From Intestinibacter sp964449895 (lineage in GTDB: Bacteria > Bacillota > Clostridia > Peptostreptococcales > Peptostreptococcaceae): a DNA stretch of 64,000 nucleotides. Numbering within the stretch: the stretch's first letter is position 1; every line of letters begins with the position of its first letter. The notes below the pieces were generated by a model. The model worked only from the letters and a program-made list of their open reading frames with translations, was not told the origin of the DNA and made no database searches. The position numbers and the translations under genes were made by a program. Below are positions 54,014 to 61,396 of the stretch, piece by piece. The stretch covers positions 1 through 64,000 of the forward strand of contig CAYVBY010000010.1 in assembly GCA_964449895.1 (NCBI GenBank), read 5' to 3'.

Positions 54014-55102
54014 ATGAAGGAATTTTCAACATATAAAAAGGAAGATGTAGTCTTTTTACTAAAAGACATATCTGATTTAATAAAGGAAGAGGATAATTTA
54101 ACTAGAGAAAAAAAAATTCAAAATGGCATCCATTATTCAGAGATGATACCTATAGAATATCAAGTTAGTGAAGAATATTTAAATTTGTATAAAAAAAAAT
54201 TATCTTCTACTAAAAATAAATTAGCATTTGCAATAGGTGTGATGAGTGAAAAAATTTTAAAGAAAAATAAAGAAAATACAGTTTTAGTATCTTTAGCTAG
54301 AGCAGGAACTCCTATAGGAATACTTGCTAAAAGATATATAAAACTTAGATATAATTTAAGTTTACCTCATTATACAATATCTATAATAAGAGACAAGGGT
54401 ATAGATGTAAATGCTATAAAATATATATTAAAAAATCATCCAAATTCAAATATACAATTTATAGATGGATGGACTGGCAAAGGCACTATAGCTAATGAAT
54501 TGAAAAAATCATGCAAAGAGCTTGAAAAAATATTTAAAATAAAATTTGATTCTTCCTTGGCAGTTTTAGCAGATCCTTGTGGCTATTCGAATTTATATGG
54601 AATTAGAGAGGACTTTTTAATTCCAAGTGCATGCTTAAATTCTACAGTAAGTGGTTTAGTAAGTAGAACAGTACTTAGAGAGGATTTTATAGGAGATGAT
54701 GATTTTCACGGAGCAAAATATTACAGTGAATTAAAAGAATACGATGAATCAAATATTTATATAGATACTATTACATCTTGCTTTGAAAATGAATTTGAAA
54801 ATATAGATAAGGTTATGAAAAATTGGAAAGAGGATATCATAACTAAAGTTGGTGATAGTGATGTTAAAATGATAAAAGAGAAGTATGAAATAGACGATAT
54901 AAATTTTATAAAACCAGGTATTGGAGAAACTACAAGGGTACTTCTTAGAAGAATTCCCTACAAAATCCTTGTAAATGATTTAAATAATAAAAAACTTAAA
55001 CATATTTTTATTTTAGCGAAAGAAAAAAATGTACCTGTAGAAGAAGTGAAATTTAAAGCTTATAGCTGTTGTGGGATAATAAAGAGAATGAGGGATATTT
55101 AA
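54014..55102 (+). CDS. Phosphoribosyltransferase-PELOTA protein (StiP-type)
   Basis: A 362-residue protein of the Ter-linked family sometimes annotated cysteine protease StiP. The body resembles a phosphoribosyltransferase: LARAGTPIGILAKRY, FIDGWTGKGTIANE (PRPP-loop position), AVLADPCGYSN. The C-terminal 65 residues match a PELOTA-type RNA-binding domain (FIKPGIGETTRVLLRR, LKHIFILAKEKNVPVEEV). I see no convincing Cys-His protease site. AGGGAGGT precedes the ATG. It presumably acts with the PRTase-TRSP protein on the same metabolite. Confidence 0.82.
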   Translation: MKEFSTYKKEDVVFLLKDISDLIKEEDNLTREKKIQNGIHYSEMIPIEYQVSEEYLNLYKKKLSSTKNKLAFAIGVMSEKILKKNKENTVLVSLARAGTPIGILAKRYIKLRYNLSLPHYTISIIRDKGIDVNAIKYILKNHPNSNIQFIDGWTGKGTIANELKKSCKELEKIFKIKFDSSLAVLADPCGYSNLYGIREDFLIPSACLNSTVSGLVSRTVLREDFIGDDDFHGAKYYSELKEYDESNIYIDTITSCFENEFENIDKVMKNWKEDIITKVGDSDVKMIKEKYEIDDINFIKPGIGETTRVLLRRIPYKILVNDLNNKKLKHIFILAKEKNVPVEEVKFKAYSCCGIIKRMRDI

Positions 55103-55103
55103 T

Positions 55104-55910
55104 ATGGTAGTATTTTCTGATTTAGATAGAAGTATAATTTATTCTAAAAAATTTATAAATAAAAAAATTGATTTATTGGATATAGAAATTTACAATGGAG
55201 AAAATATATCATATATATCTAAAAAAACAATTGAATTAATAAAAAAAATAAAAAGTAATAGTTGTTTTATTCCTACTACTACTAGAACTATTGAACAATT
55301 TAAGAGAATAGACTTTAAAAAATATGAAATTGATTTTAAATACATAATAACTTCAAATGGAGGTAATATTTTAATAGATGGTAAGGTAGATGATAATTAT
55401 AAATTATTTCTAAATGATAGATTAAATAAAAGTGCAACTATTAAAGAAGCTATAAGTTTATTTTACAAATATAATATTGTAGAAGGAGTAAAAAAATTTA
55501 GAGTTGCAGAAGATATATTTTTTTATTTAGTAATAGATATAGAAAAATTTGATATGAAAAAGTTAGATATGTTTGAGAAAGAATTGAAATATTTAAACTG
55601 GAAAATCTATATAAGTGGTAGAAAAATTTATTTTTTACCAGAAGAGTTAAAAAAATCTACTGCCATAAATTATATATGTAAAAATTTTGGATATACACAT
55701 ACTTTTTCTATAGGAGATTCTACTATGGATGAAGATATGCTAAATTTTTGTAAGTATTCTTACATACTAAGACATGGTGATTTAATAAATAACTTAAAAA
55801 ATACACATAAATTTAATATAAGTGAAAATGAAGGATTTTTAGGAAGTGAAGAAATTTTAAAAGATATTTTATTATGTCAAAATAATATAAATTTGAAAAA
55901 TACTATATAG
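55104..55910 (+). CDS. HAD-superfamily phosphatase of the Ter module
   Basis: A 268-residue HAD hydrolase with a type-II cap. Motif I is VVFSDLDRSII (D6 nucleophile, D8), motif II IPTTTRT, motif III a Lys near KKSTAINYI, motif IV SIGDSTMDEDML. Closest in style to Cof-like and sucrose-phosphate-phosphatase groups. The ATG follows the previous stop after one base. Probably removes a phosphate late in the pathway. A terminator ends the operon. Confidence 0.88.
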   Translation: MVVFSDLDRSIIYSKKFINKKIDLLDIEIYNGENISYISKKTIELIKKIKSNSCFIPTTTRTIEQFKRIDFKKYEIDFKYIITSNGGNILIDGKVDDNYKLFLNDRLNKSATIKEAISLFYKYNIVEGVKKFRVAEDIFFYLVIDIEKFDMKKLDMFEKELKYLNWKIYISGRKIYFLPEELKKSTAINYICKNFGYTHTFSIGDSTMDEDMLNFCKYSYILRHGDLINNLKNTHKFNISENEGFLGSEEILKDILLCQNNINLKNTI

Positions 55911-55916
55911 ATAAGT

Positions 55917-55956
55917 TAAGCTGCCTTTTAAAGTAATAAGGCAGCTTATATTTTTT
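55917..55956 (+). terminator. Intrinsic terminator ending the Ter biosynthetic operon
   Basis: TAAGCTGCCTT and AAGGCAGCTTA pair; TATTTTTTA follows. Confidence 0.85.
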
Positions 55957-55966
55957 ATATATAAAA

Positions 55967-56173
55967 TTATATATTATTTTTATCAAAATCTATTTTATTA
56001 AAGGTCAAGTTATTGAAGTTTTTTATAAAATATTTATATATATCACATGTTGGGGGTTCAAAATCAAATAATACTTTACATATTTCAACGCCATCTTGGC
56101 TTTTTCTTAAATATTCACAAATCCAATTGGAATTTTCAAAATATATATTGAGATTTGCAGATACATTGTTCAT
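55967..56173 (-). CDS. Short YjdF-like protein
   Basis: A 68-residue protein with AGGGAGGT before its ATG. Its first 50 residues resemble the start of YjdF/DUF2992 proteins (LNIYFENSNWICEYLRK, then a short FEPPTCDIYKYFIKNF stretch), but it stops where YjdF proteins continue for about 90 more residues. It may be a natural short form or a truncated gene. No azaaromatic (yjdF) riboswitch is seen in the short leader. Confidence 0.45.
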   Translation of the reverse strand: MNNVSANLNIYFENSNWICEYLRKSQDGVEICKVLFDFEPPTCDIYKYFIKNFNNLTFNKIDFDKNNI

Positions 56174-56272
56174 AGTAAATACCTCCCTAGAAATTAAATT
56201 AATTCTTAATTAATAAGTATTCTAGTAGTTTGAAAGTTATTCCAATAAAGAAATGATATACAAGATTAAAAA

Positions 56273-56317
56273 TAAAAAGCAATTAAAAATAGAAAATCTA
56301 CTTTTAATTGCTTTTTA
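56273..56317. terminator. Bidirectional terminator
   Basis: AAAAAGCAATTAAAA and CTTTTAATTGCTTTTT pair. On the minus strand it ends the 136-aa gene; TGTTATAAAAA, the right half of the repeated element, directly precedes it. Confidence 0.8.
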
Positions 56318-56342
56318 TAACAGATTTATTATTTCAATTTTG

Positions 56343-56753
56343 TTATCTTAACATTTTATCTTCTCTATCTAGTATATTATCAACATCTACTTTACCATCG
56401 ATAGCTTTTTTTATTGCTTCTTCAATAGTTTTGCCAAGAGGCATTAGACTAGTAGTATGGTAAGATATTTTATCTAATGTTCCAAAGCAGAATCTATATC
56501 CTGTTGAAAATGCAAGTAAAGTATAATGACCATCATAGTCTTCTTTTGCAATGTAATCTGCAACTACTAATGCTTGAGCTAAATCCATATTTTCCATATT
56601 TTTAACTAAAGTAAGATTATCAGTAGATAAAACAACTTTAACTGGATTATCATCTAATTTAACTAATGCTTCATGAGAACTTATTTCTTTTAAATATACA
56701 CCTAAAGTATGTGTAGTTTCTGTAGTATATAAAACTCTATCACCAAATTTCAT
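56343..56753 (-). CDS. Conserved-looking hypothetical protein, 136 aa
   Basis: A soluble protein; start ATG 56753 follows AAAGGGGGA, and the longer in-frame version is rejected. The N-terminal 50 residues form a small beta barrel of KOW/SH3 type (KFGDRVLYTTETTHTLGVYL, then EALVKLDD). The remainder is alpha/beta (LAQALVVADYIAKEDYDG, ending in an acidic helix). No known family assigned. Confidence 0.6.
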   Translation of the reverse strand: MKFGDRVLYTTETTHTLGVYLKEISSHEALVKLDDNPVKVVLSTDNLTLVKNMENMDLAQALVVADYIAKEDYDGHYTLLAFSTGYRFCFGTLDKISYHTTSLMPLGKTIEEAIKKAIDGKVDVDNILDREDKMLR

Positions 56754-56902
56754 AGCAAATCCCCCTTTGGAAAAACATTTTTTTATTATTATTTTATATA
56801 AATTATAGTCGAAATAATTCATATTTTCAACAAACAAGTATTTTATTTTAGTTACAATATTTTAAAATATTGTAACTAAAATTTGAAAATAAATTTATTT
56901 GG
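56754..56902. other. Short divergent intergenic region before the tyrS leader
   Basis: Holds the ribosome site and promoter of the minus-strand gene and an inverted repeat TAGTTACAATATTTTAAA with its partner AAAATATTGTAACTAAA (about 56847-56881). The repeat has no T run and could be an operator or terminator for minus-strand readthrough. Confidence 0.4.
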
Positions 56903-56931
56903 TTGACAAATTTATTCATGTTTAATATAAT
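56903..56931 (+). promoter_or_regulatory. Promoter of the tyrS leader
   Basis: A perfect TTGACA (56903-56908) and TATAAT (56926-56931) with a 17-base spacer. Confidence 0.8.
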
Positions 56932-56964
56932 TTGAATAAATATATTAATTTTAAAAAATATTAT

Positions 56965-57212
56965 AAGCTTTGATGAGGAAGAGTAATAATTGAAACTTTT
57001 ACAGAAAGTATCCGGTAGATGAGAGGAGCATTAGGGAAAATTATGAATACACCTTTGAGCTTCACACTGAATTTAAATAAGGTGTGACGTGAACACACGT
57101 TATAGTGTAAAGTATTTAGATACTTATTGAGGTAGATGATGTGAATCATTTACAAAAAAAGGTGGTAACGCGAGATATACTCTCGTCCTTTGTATAGGAC
57201 GAGAGTTTTTTT
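56965..57212 (+). promoter_or_regulatory. T-box riboswitch, tyrosine specifier (UAC)
   Basis: A T-box leader: stem I begins near GATGAGGAAGAGTAATAATT; the specifier loop reads GAATACACCTTTGAGC with UAC at 57048-57050. The T-box bulge AGGTGGTAACGCG is at 57160-57172. The terminator stem CTCTCGTCCT / AGGACGAGAG (57180-57205) ends in seven T. Uncharged tRNA-Tyr is expected to block termination and raise tyrS expression. Confidence 0.95.
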
Positions 57213-57272
57213 ATTAAAAAAATAGTTACTAAAATATTAATTAAAAATAATCAAAAAAAGGAGAAATGGAAT

Positions 57273-58508
57273 ATGGCAATGACAGTATACGATGAATTAG
57301 TTGCAAGAGGTCTTATAGCACAAGTAACTGATGAAGAAGAAATAAAAGAATTGATAAATACAGGGAAAGCTACATTTTATATAGGGTTTGATGCAACAGC
57401 TGATTCTCTACATGTAGGTCATTTTATGGCTTTATGCTTAATGAAAAGATTACAAATGGCAGGTAATAAACCTATAGCTTTAGTAGGTGGAGGAACTACA
57501 ATGATAGGAGATCCATCTGGTAGAACTGATATGAGACAAATGATGACTCCTGAGATGATAAATCATAACTGTGAATGTTTCAAAAAACAAATGTCAAAAT
57601 TTATAGATTTCTCAGATGGAAAAGCAATACTTGCAAATAATGCAGATTGGTTACTAGATTTAAATTATGTAGATGTACTTCGTGAAGTAGGTGCTTGCTT
57701 TAGTGTAAACAGAATGCTTTCTGCAGAATGCTATAAACAAAGAATGGATAGAGAAGGTGGACTTACTTTCTTAGAATTTAACTATATGATAATGCAAGCT
57801 TACGATTTCTACAAATTATATCAAATGTATGGATGCCAAATGCAATTTGGTGGTAACGACCAATGGTCAAATATGCTTGCAGGAACAGATTTAATAAGAA
57901 GAAAATTAAGTAAAAATGCTTATGCAATGACTATAACTTTACTTCTTAATTCAGAAGGAAAGAAAATGGGTAAAACTCAATCAGGTGCAGTATGGCTAGA
58001 TCCTAATAAAACATCTCCTTTTGAATTTTATCAATACTGGAGAAATGTAGCAGATGCTGACGTTATAAAATGTCTAAAAATGCTTACATTTATACCACTT
58101 GAAGAAATAGAAGAAATGGCTAAATGGGAAGGTAGTGAACTTAATAAAGCTAAAGAAATATTAGCATTTGAATTGACTAAATTAGTTCACAGCGAAGAAG
58201 AAGCTGTAAAATCTCAAGAAGCTGCTAGAGCTTTATTTAGCCAAGGTGATGCAGCTAATATGCCGACAGTTGAATTAACAGAAGCTGACTTAACTGATGG
58301 AGCTATAGATTTAATAAGTTTACTTGTTAAAGCTGAACTTGCACCTACAAGATCAGAAGCTAGACGTAATATAGAACAAGGTGGAGTAGCTATAAACGGT
58401 GAAAAAATACAAGATGTAAAAGCTTTAGTATCTAAAGAAACATTATCAGGTGAAGGTGCAGTAGTTAAACGTGGTAAGAAAAAATTCAAAAAAGTTGTTG
58501 TAAAATAA
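57273..58508 (+). CDS. tyrS: Tyrosyl-tRNA synthetase
   Basis: A 411-residue class I synthetase that charges tRNA-Tyr. The HIGH motif is HVGHF (SLHVGHFMALC). The tyrosine-binding region includes FLEFNYMIMQAYDFY and QFGGNDQWSNM. The KMSKS-type loop is GKKMGKTQSG. The C-terminal 65 residues form an S4 RNA-binding domain (ARRNIEQGGVAINGEKIQD). AAAGGAG precedes the ATG. Controlled by the Tyr T-box upstream. Confidence 0.97.
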   Translation: MAMTVYDELVARGLIAQVTDEEEIKELINTGKATFYIGFDATADSLHVGHFMALCLMKRLQMAGNKPIALVGGGTTMIGDPSGRTDMRQMMTPEMINHNCECFKKQMSKFIDFSDGKAILANNADWLLDLNYVDVLREVGACFSVNRMLSAECYKQRMDREGGLTFLEFNYMIMQAYDFYKLYQMYGCQMQFGGNDQWSNMLAGTDLIRRKLSKNAYAMTITLLLNSEGKKMGKTQSGAVWLDPNKTSPFEFYQYWRNVADADVIKCLKMLTFIPLEEIEEMAKWEGSELNKAKEILAFELTKLVHSEEEAVKSQEAARALFSQGDAANMPTVELTEADLTDGAIDLISLLVKAELAPTRSEARRNIEQGGVAINGEKIQDVKALVSKETLSGEGAVVKRGKKKFKKVVVK

Positions 58509-58523
58509 TTATTTAATAAATAA

Positions 58524-58558
58524 AAGGGTTTATTGGAAGTGATTTCCAATAAACCCTT
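58524..58558. terminator. Bidirectional terminator between tyrS and lplA
   Basis: AAGGGTTTATTGGAA and TTCCAATAAACCCTT pair perfectly with a short GTGAT loop. A-rich left and T-rich right flanks fit both directions. Confidence 0.88.
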
Positions 58559-58560
58559 GA

Positions 58561-58587
58561 TTTTTTATAACACATAGGAAAATTTAT
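58561..58587 (-). repeat. Copy 6 of the TTCCTATG-TATAAAAA element
   Basis: On the minus strand TTTTCCTATGTGTTAT followed by AAAAAA, starting inside the lplA stop codon region and ending just before the shared terminator. The 12-base core is identical to copy 4. Confidence 0.65.
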
Positions 58588-59570
58588 TTAGCTCCCATTA
58601 TACCATCAACTAATACATCTACAGTTGCATTTAGGAAGTAGTTATTAATATCTACATCTTTAAGAGCCTCTTTTATAGCTTCTTCACTGTGTTTAATTCC
58701 AGTTAATTTTTCTTCAATAAAAGATACATCTTCTTTACCAAAGAAATCACCGAAGAATTTTATTTCTGTAATAATTCCCTTATCTACATTTACATTAAAT
58801 TCAACATTTCCACCTGGATATTTTAATTCATTTTTCAGATTGAATTTTGGAGAGTATCCAAAGTTCCAATCCCAAGTGTTATATTTTTCTTCAACTAATT
58901 TTTCTATATTTTTTATATCTTCATCAGTTAAACTGTAAAAAGTACTGTTTGAATCAGTTTTTGATATAAAGTCTAGTAGGTAGTCTTTAAATTCTAAAAC
59001 AGTCATTTTTTCTTTTAGATGTTCACTTATATTAGTTACTCTAGATTTTACAGATTTAACTGATTTACCTTCAAATTTTATTGGTTTTACTTTAAGAGCA
59101 GCTGATACATCATTTATTTCAGATGAAAATAGTAAAGTACCATGATGCATTACTCTATCTTTGTAGTTATATTGAGCATTCCCAGAGAACTTTTTACCAT
59201 CTATTAATAAATCATTTCTTCCAGAAAATTCAGCATTTAATCCAAGACCTTTTAAAGCTTCTACTATAGGCATAGTAAATCTTTTGAAGTCACTAAATGA
59301 ATTGTTGTTGCAAGCTATAAAAGTAAAGCATAAGTTTCCTAAATCGTGAAAAACAGCCCCTCCTCCAGATTGTCTTCTAACTACTGTTATATTATTATCT
59401 TTAACATATTCGTAATTTATTTCAGATAAAGTATTTTGGTTTTTACCAACTATAATAGCTGATTCATTTCTCCAAAGTAAAAATAAGTCATCCTTTGCAT
59501 TTTTTAAAAAATATTCCTCCATAGCCAAGTTGAAATATGGATTAGTTTTTTCATTGTAAACTAGTAACAT
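58584..59570 (-). CDS. lplA: Lipoate-protein ligase A
   Basis: A 328-residue enzyme that attaches free lipoate to 2-oxoacid dehydrogenase or glycine cleavage carrier proteins through lipoyl-AMP. Landmarks: RRQSGGGAVFHDLGNLCF, FSGNAQYNYKDRVMHHGTLL and KSVKSRVTNISEHL; the C-terminal 85 residues are the accessory domain. Length is normal for the fused two-domain form. GGGAGGT precedes the ATG. Monocistronic. Confidence 0.94.
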   Translation of the reverse strand: MLLVYNEKTNPYFNLAMEEYFLKNAKDDLFLLWRNESAIIVGKNQNTLSEINYEYVKDNNITVVRRQSGGGAVFHDLGNLCFTFIACNNNSFSDFKRFTMPIVEALKGLGLNAEFSGRNDLLIDGKKFSGNAQYNYKDRVMHHGTLLFSSEINDVSAALKVKPIKFEGKSVKSVKSRVTNISEHLKEKMTVLEFKDYLLDFISKTDSNSTFYSLTDEDIKNIEKLVEEKYNTWDWNFGYSPKFNLKNELKYPGGNVEFNVNVDKGIITEIKFFGDFFGKEDVSFIEEKLTGIKHSEEAIKEALKDVDINNYFLNATVDVLVDGIMGAK

Positions 59571-59638
59571 TTATTACCTCCCATAAATTTTGTCAATTTT
59601 GTCAAAATAGATATTTCGACAAAAAAGTAAAATATCCT

Positions 59639-60967
59639 TTAATTTTTAAAAAAAATTAATTTTTTTTGATTAAAATATCTTCTTATATAATGTAGCACAG
59701 GAACTATGTATAAGTAAAATGAAAATATTATATATCCGTAATTATTTATTCCTAAAACAGAACAAGGAACTAAAGAAGCTATACACCAAGGTATCATAGC
59801 AGGGATTAATACAGAAGAATTTGAAAAATCAAGTGCCATATCATCTTTTTCGTAGTTTTCGTAAAGATCTTTTACTATATCTATAGTTAGTATTATTGCT
59901 ATTGTTTGACTACATCCAATAGCTGCATTTATTATACTTAATGCTACAGTAACCAAAAATAAATTTGACTTTGATAAGTTTTTTTCTTTTAATTTTTTCT
60001 TTAAATCTTCAAATACATTTAATCCATTGAAAAATCCTGATATAGAACACGAAATAATTATTATATAGCAGGTTTTTAACATAGATATTATTCCGCCGCC
60101 ATAGATTATATTTTTTAAAATCGCTGAATCATTTGTATATCCAAAAATTAAGCTATTTATAAAATTACTTAAACTATTTCCTTGAACGATTATATCAAGT
60201 AAGAAGGCGCATATAACACTAATTGGAATAGAATGAGTTATTTTTACCTTGCAAATAGAAAGTATAAAAAGTATTATAGCAGGAAGTAAAAGTAGTGTAG
60301 AAATATTAAAATAATTATAAAGCTCTGAATTTAACTCATTACTTATAGAAGTAAGTGGATATTTAAATGATAGTATTAAATAAAAAATTATACATAATAA
60401 AAAAGGAATTATATTATCTTTTAGTTCTTTTTTTACATAATCAAATAATTTTAAATCTGTTAAATTACAAAGAAGTAGCAAACTAGATGAAAGAGGAGAA
60501 CATCTATCTCCAAAATAAGCACCAGAAAAAATTACTCCACCAAGTAAATTTAAATTTATTCCAGCAGCTTTTCCTATTATAATAAGAGGAATACCAACAG
60601 CACTAACAGTTCCAAATGATGTTCCAATAAGCCAAGAAATAAGACTTGTTATTAAAAAAGCAGATAATATAAAAATTTTTGGATTTATATATTTTAGTGA
60701 ATAGTATATAATACTAGAAATTGTACCACTACTCATCCAAGAACTAATTAGCATTCCTATTAATATAAGTATTAGTATAATATTTAAAGATTTTTTACTT
60801 TCTTTCCAATATAGATTTATTATTTTATTTAAGGAGAATCCTTTTTTTATACCTATAAATGTAAAGCATAATAAAGATAATGTAAGACCATATCCTAAAT
60901 AAATATTATTAAAAACACTAAAAACTAATACAACTAAAGTAAATAAAATTGTTGCAAATATCAACAT
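59639..60967 (-). CDS. NhaC family Na+/H+ antiporter-type permease
   Basis: A 442-residue membrane protein with about eleven hydrophobic segments. Start ATG 60967 follows AAAGGAGGCG; the longer in-frame version is rejected. Family motifs: SWLIGTSFGTVSAVGIPLI, GAYFGDRCSPLSSS and AAIGCSQTIAIIL. NhaC relatives carry Na+/H+ or amino acids and dicarboxylates (for example malate:lactate), so the substrate is open. It lies back-to-back with the lysine riboswitch region. Confidence 0.85.
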   Translation of the reverse strand: MLIFATILFTLVVLVFSVFNNIYLGYGLTLSLLCFTFIGIKKGFSLNKIINLYWKESKKSLNIILILILIGMLISSWMSSGTISSIIYYSLKYINPKIFILSAFLITSLISWLIGTSFGTVSAVGIPLIIIGKAAGINLNLLGGVIFSGAYFGDRCSPLSSSLLLLCNLTDLKLFDYVKKELKDNIIPFLLCIIFYLILSFKYPLTSISNELNSELYNYFNISTLLLLPAIILFILSICKVKITHSIPISVICAFLLDIIVQGNSLSNFINSLIFGYTNDSAILKNIIYGGGIISMLKTCYIIIISCSISGFFNGLNVFEDLKKKLKEKNLSKSNLFLVTVALSIINAAIGCSQTIAIILTIDIVKDLYENYEKDDMALDFSNSSVLIPAMIPWCIASLVPCSVLGINNYGYIIFSFYLYIVPVLHYIRRYFNQKKLIFFKN

Positions 60968-61128
60968 TAAAAACGCCTCCTTTAATATTTTTATAACATA
61001 TTTAGTAATATATTTCATTTGTATATAATAAAAAAATACAAAAATATTTTAAATTCGTCAAAAATGAACACTAATATTGCCTTTAACAAATATTTAATAT
61101 ATAATAATATAGGAAAATGAATAATAGT
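60968..61128. other. Divergent promoter region between nhaC-type gene and lysine riboswitch
   Basis: A 160-base AT-rich region holding both promoters. A likely -10 for the riboswitch transcript (TATAAT in ATATATAATAATATAGG) lies at about 61100-61105; no coding frame. Confidence 0.4.
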
Positions 61129-61290
61129 AAGGTAGAGGTGCAATATATAATAGTATTTATAATGAGCTAAGCACGATGAGTTATTTAGAAAGGATATATT
61201 GCCGAAGTATATAGATGAAGCTTTAAGTCTATATAACTGGGGGTATACAGAAAATGTATATCACTGTCACTAAATGTGGGGAGCTATCAT
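61129..61290 (+). promoter_or_regulatory. Lysine riboswitch (L box)
   Basis: The conserved lysine aptamer pieces occur in order: GTAGAGGTGC (61132-61141), AGTATTTATAATGAG, GAAAGGATATATTGCCGAAG (about 61188-61207), ACTGGGGGTATAC (about 61236-61248), ATCACTGTCACT (about 61260-61271) and GGGGAGCTATC (61278-61288). It has the five-way junction order of the L-box family. It precedes an NhaC-type transporter, a class known as LysW when under lysine control. Confidence 0.93.
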
Positions 61291-61361
61291 AATATATTAA
61301 TTTTATTTATAGTTTTATAAACAAATATGAGTTTCACAGATTAAAATTTATTTTAGTGAAC

Positions 61362-61391
61362 CTTTCTAATATTCAAAAACATATTAGGAGG
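61362..61391 (+). promoter_or_regulatory. Shine-Dalgarno sequestering hairpin of the lysine riboswitch
   Basis: CTAATAT (61366-61372) pairs with ATATTAG (61381-61387), and CTTT to its left can pair with GAGG, covering the ribosome site 6 bases before the lysW start. No T run follows, so control is likely at translation rather than termination. Confidence 0.65.
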
Positions 61392-61396
61392 AAAAC

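Noticed and set aside
54014..55102. StiP-type cysteine protease activity
   Set aside because: No convincing Cys-His pair; PRPP-loop-like and PELOTA-like segments fit a phosphoribosyltransferase-RNA-binding protein better.
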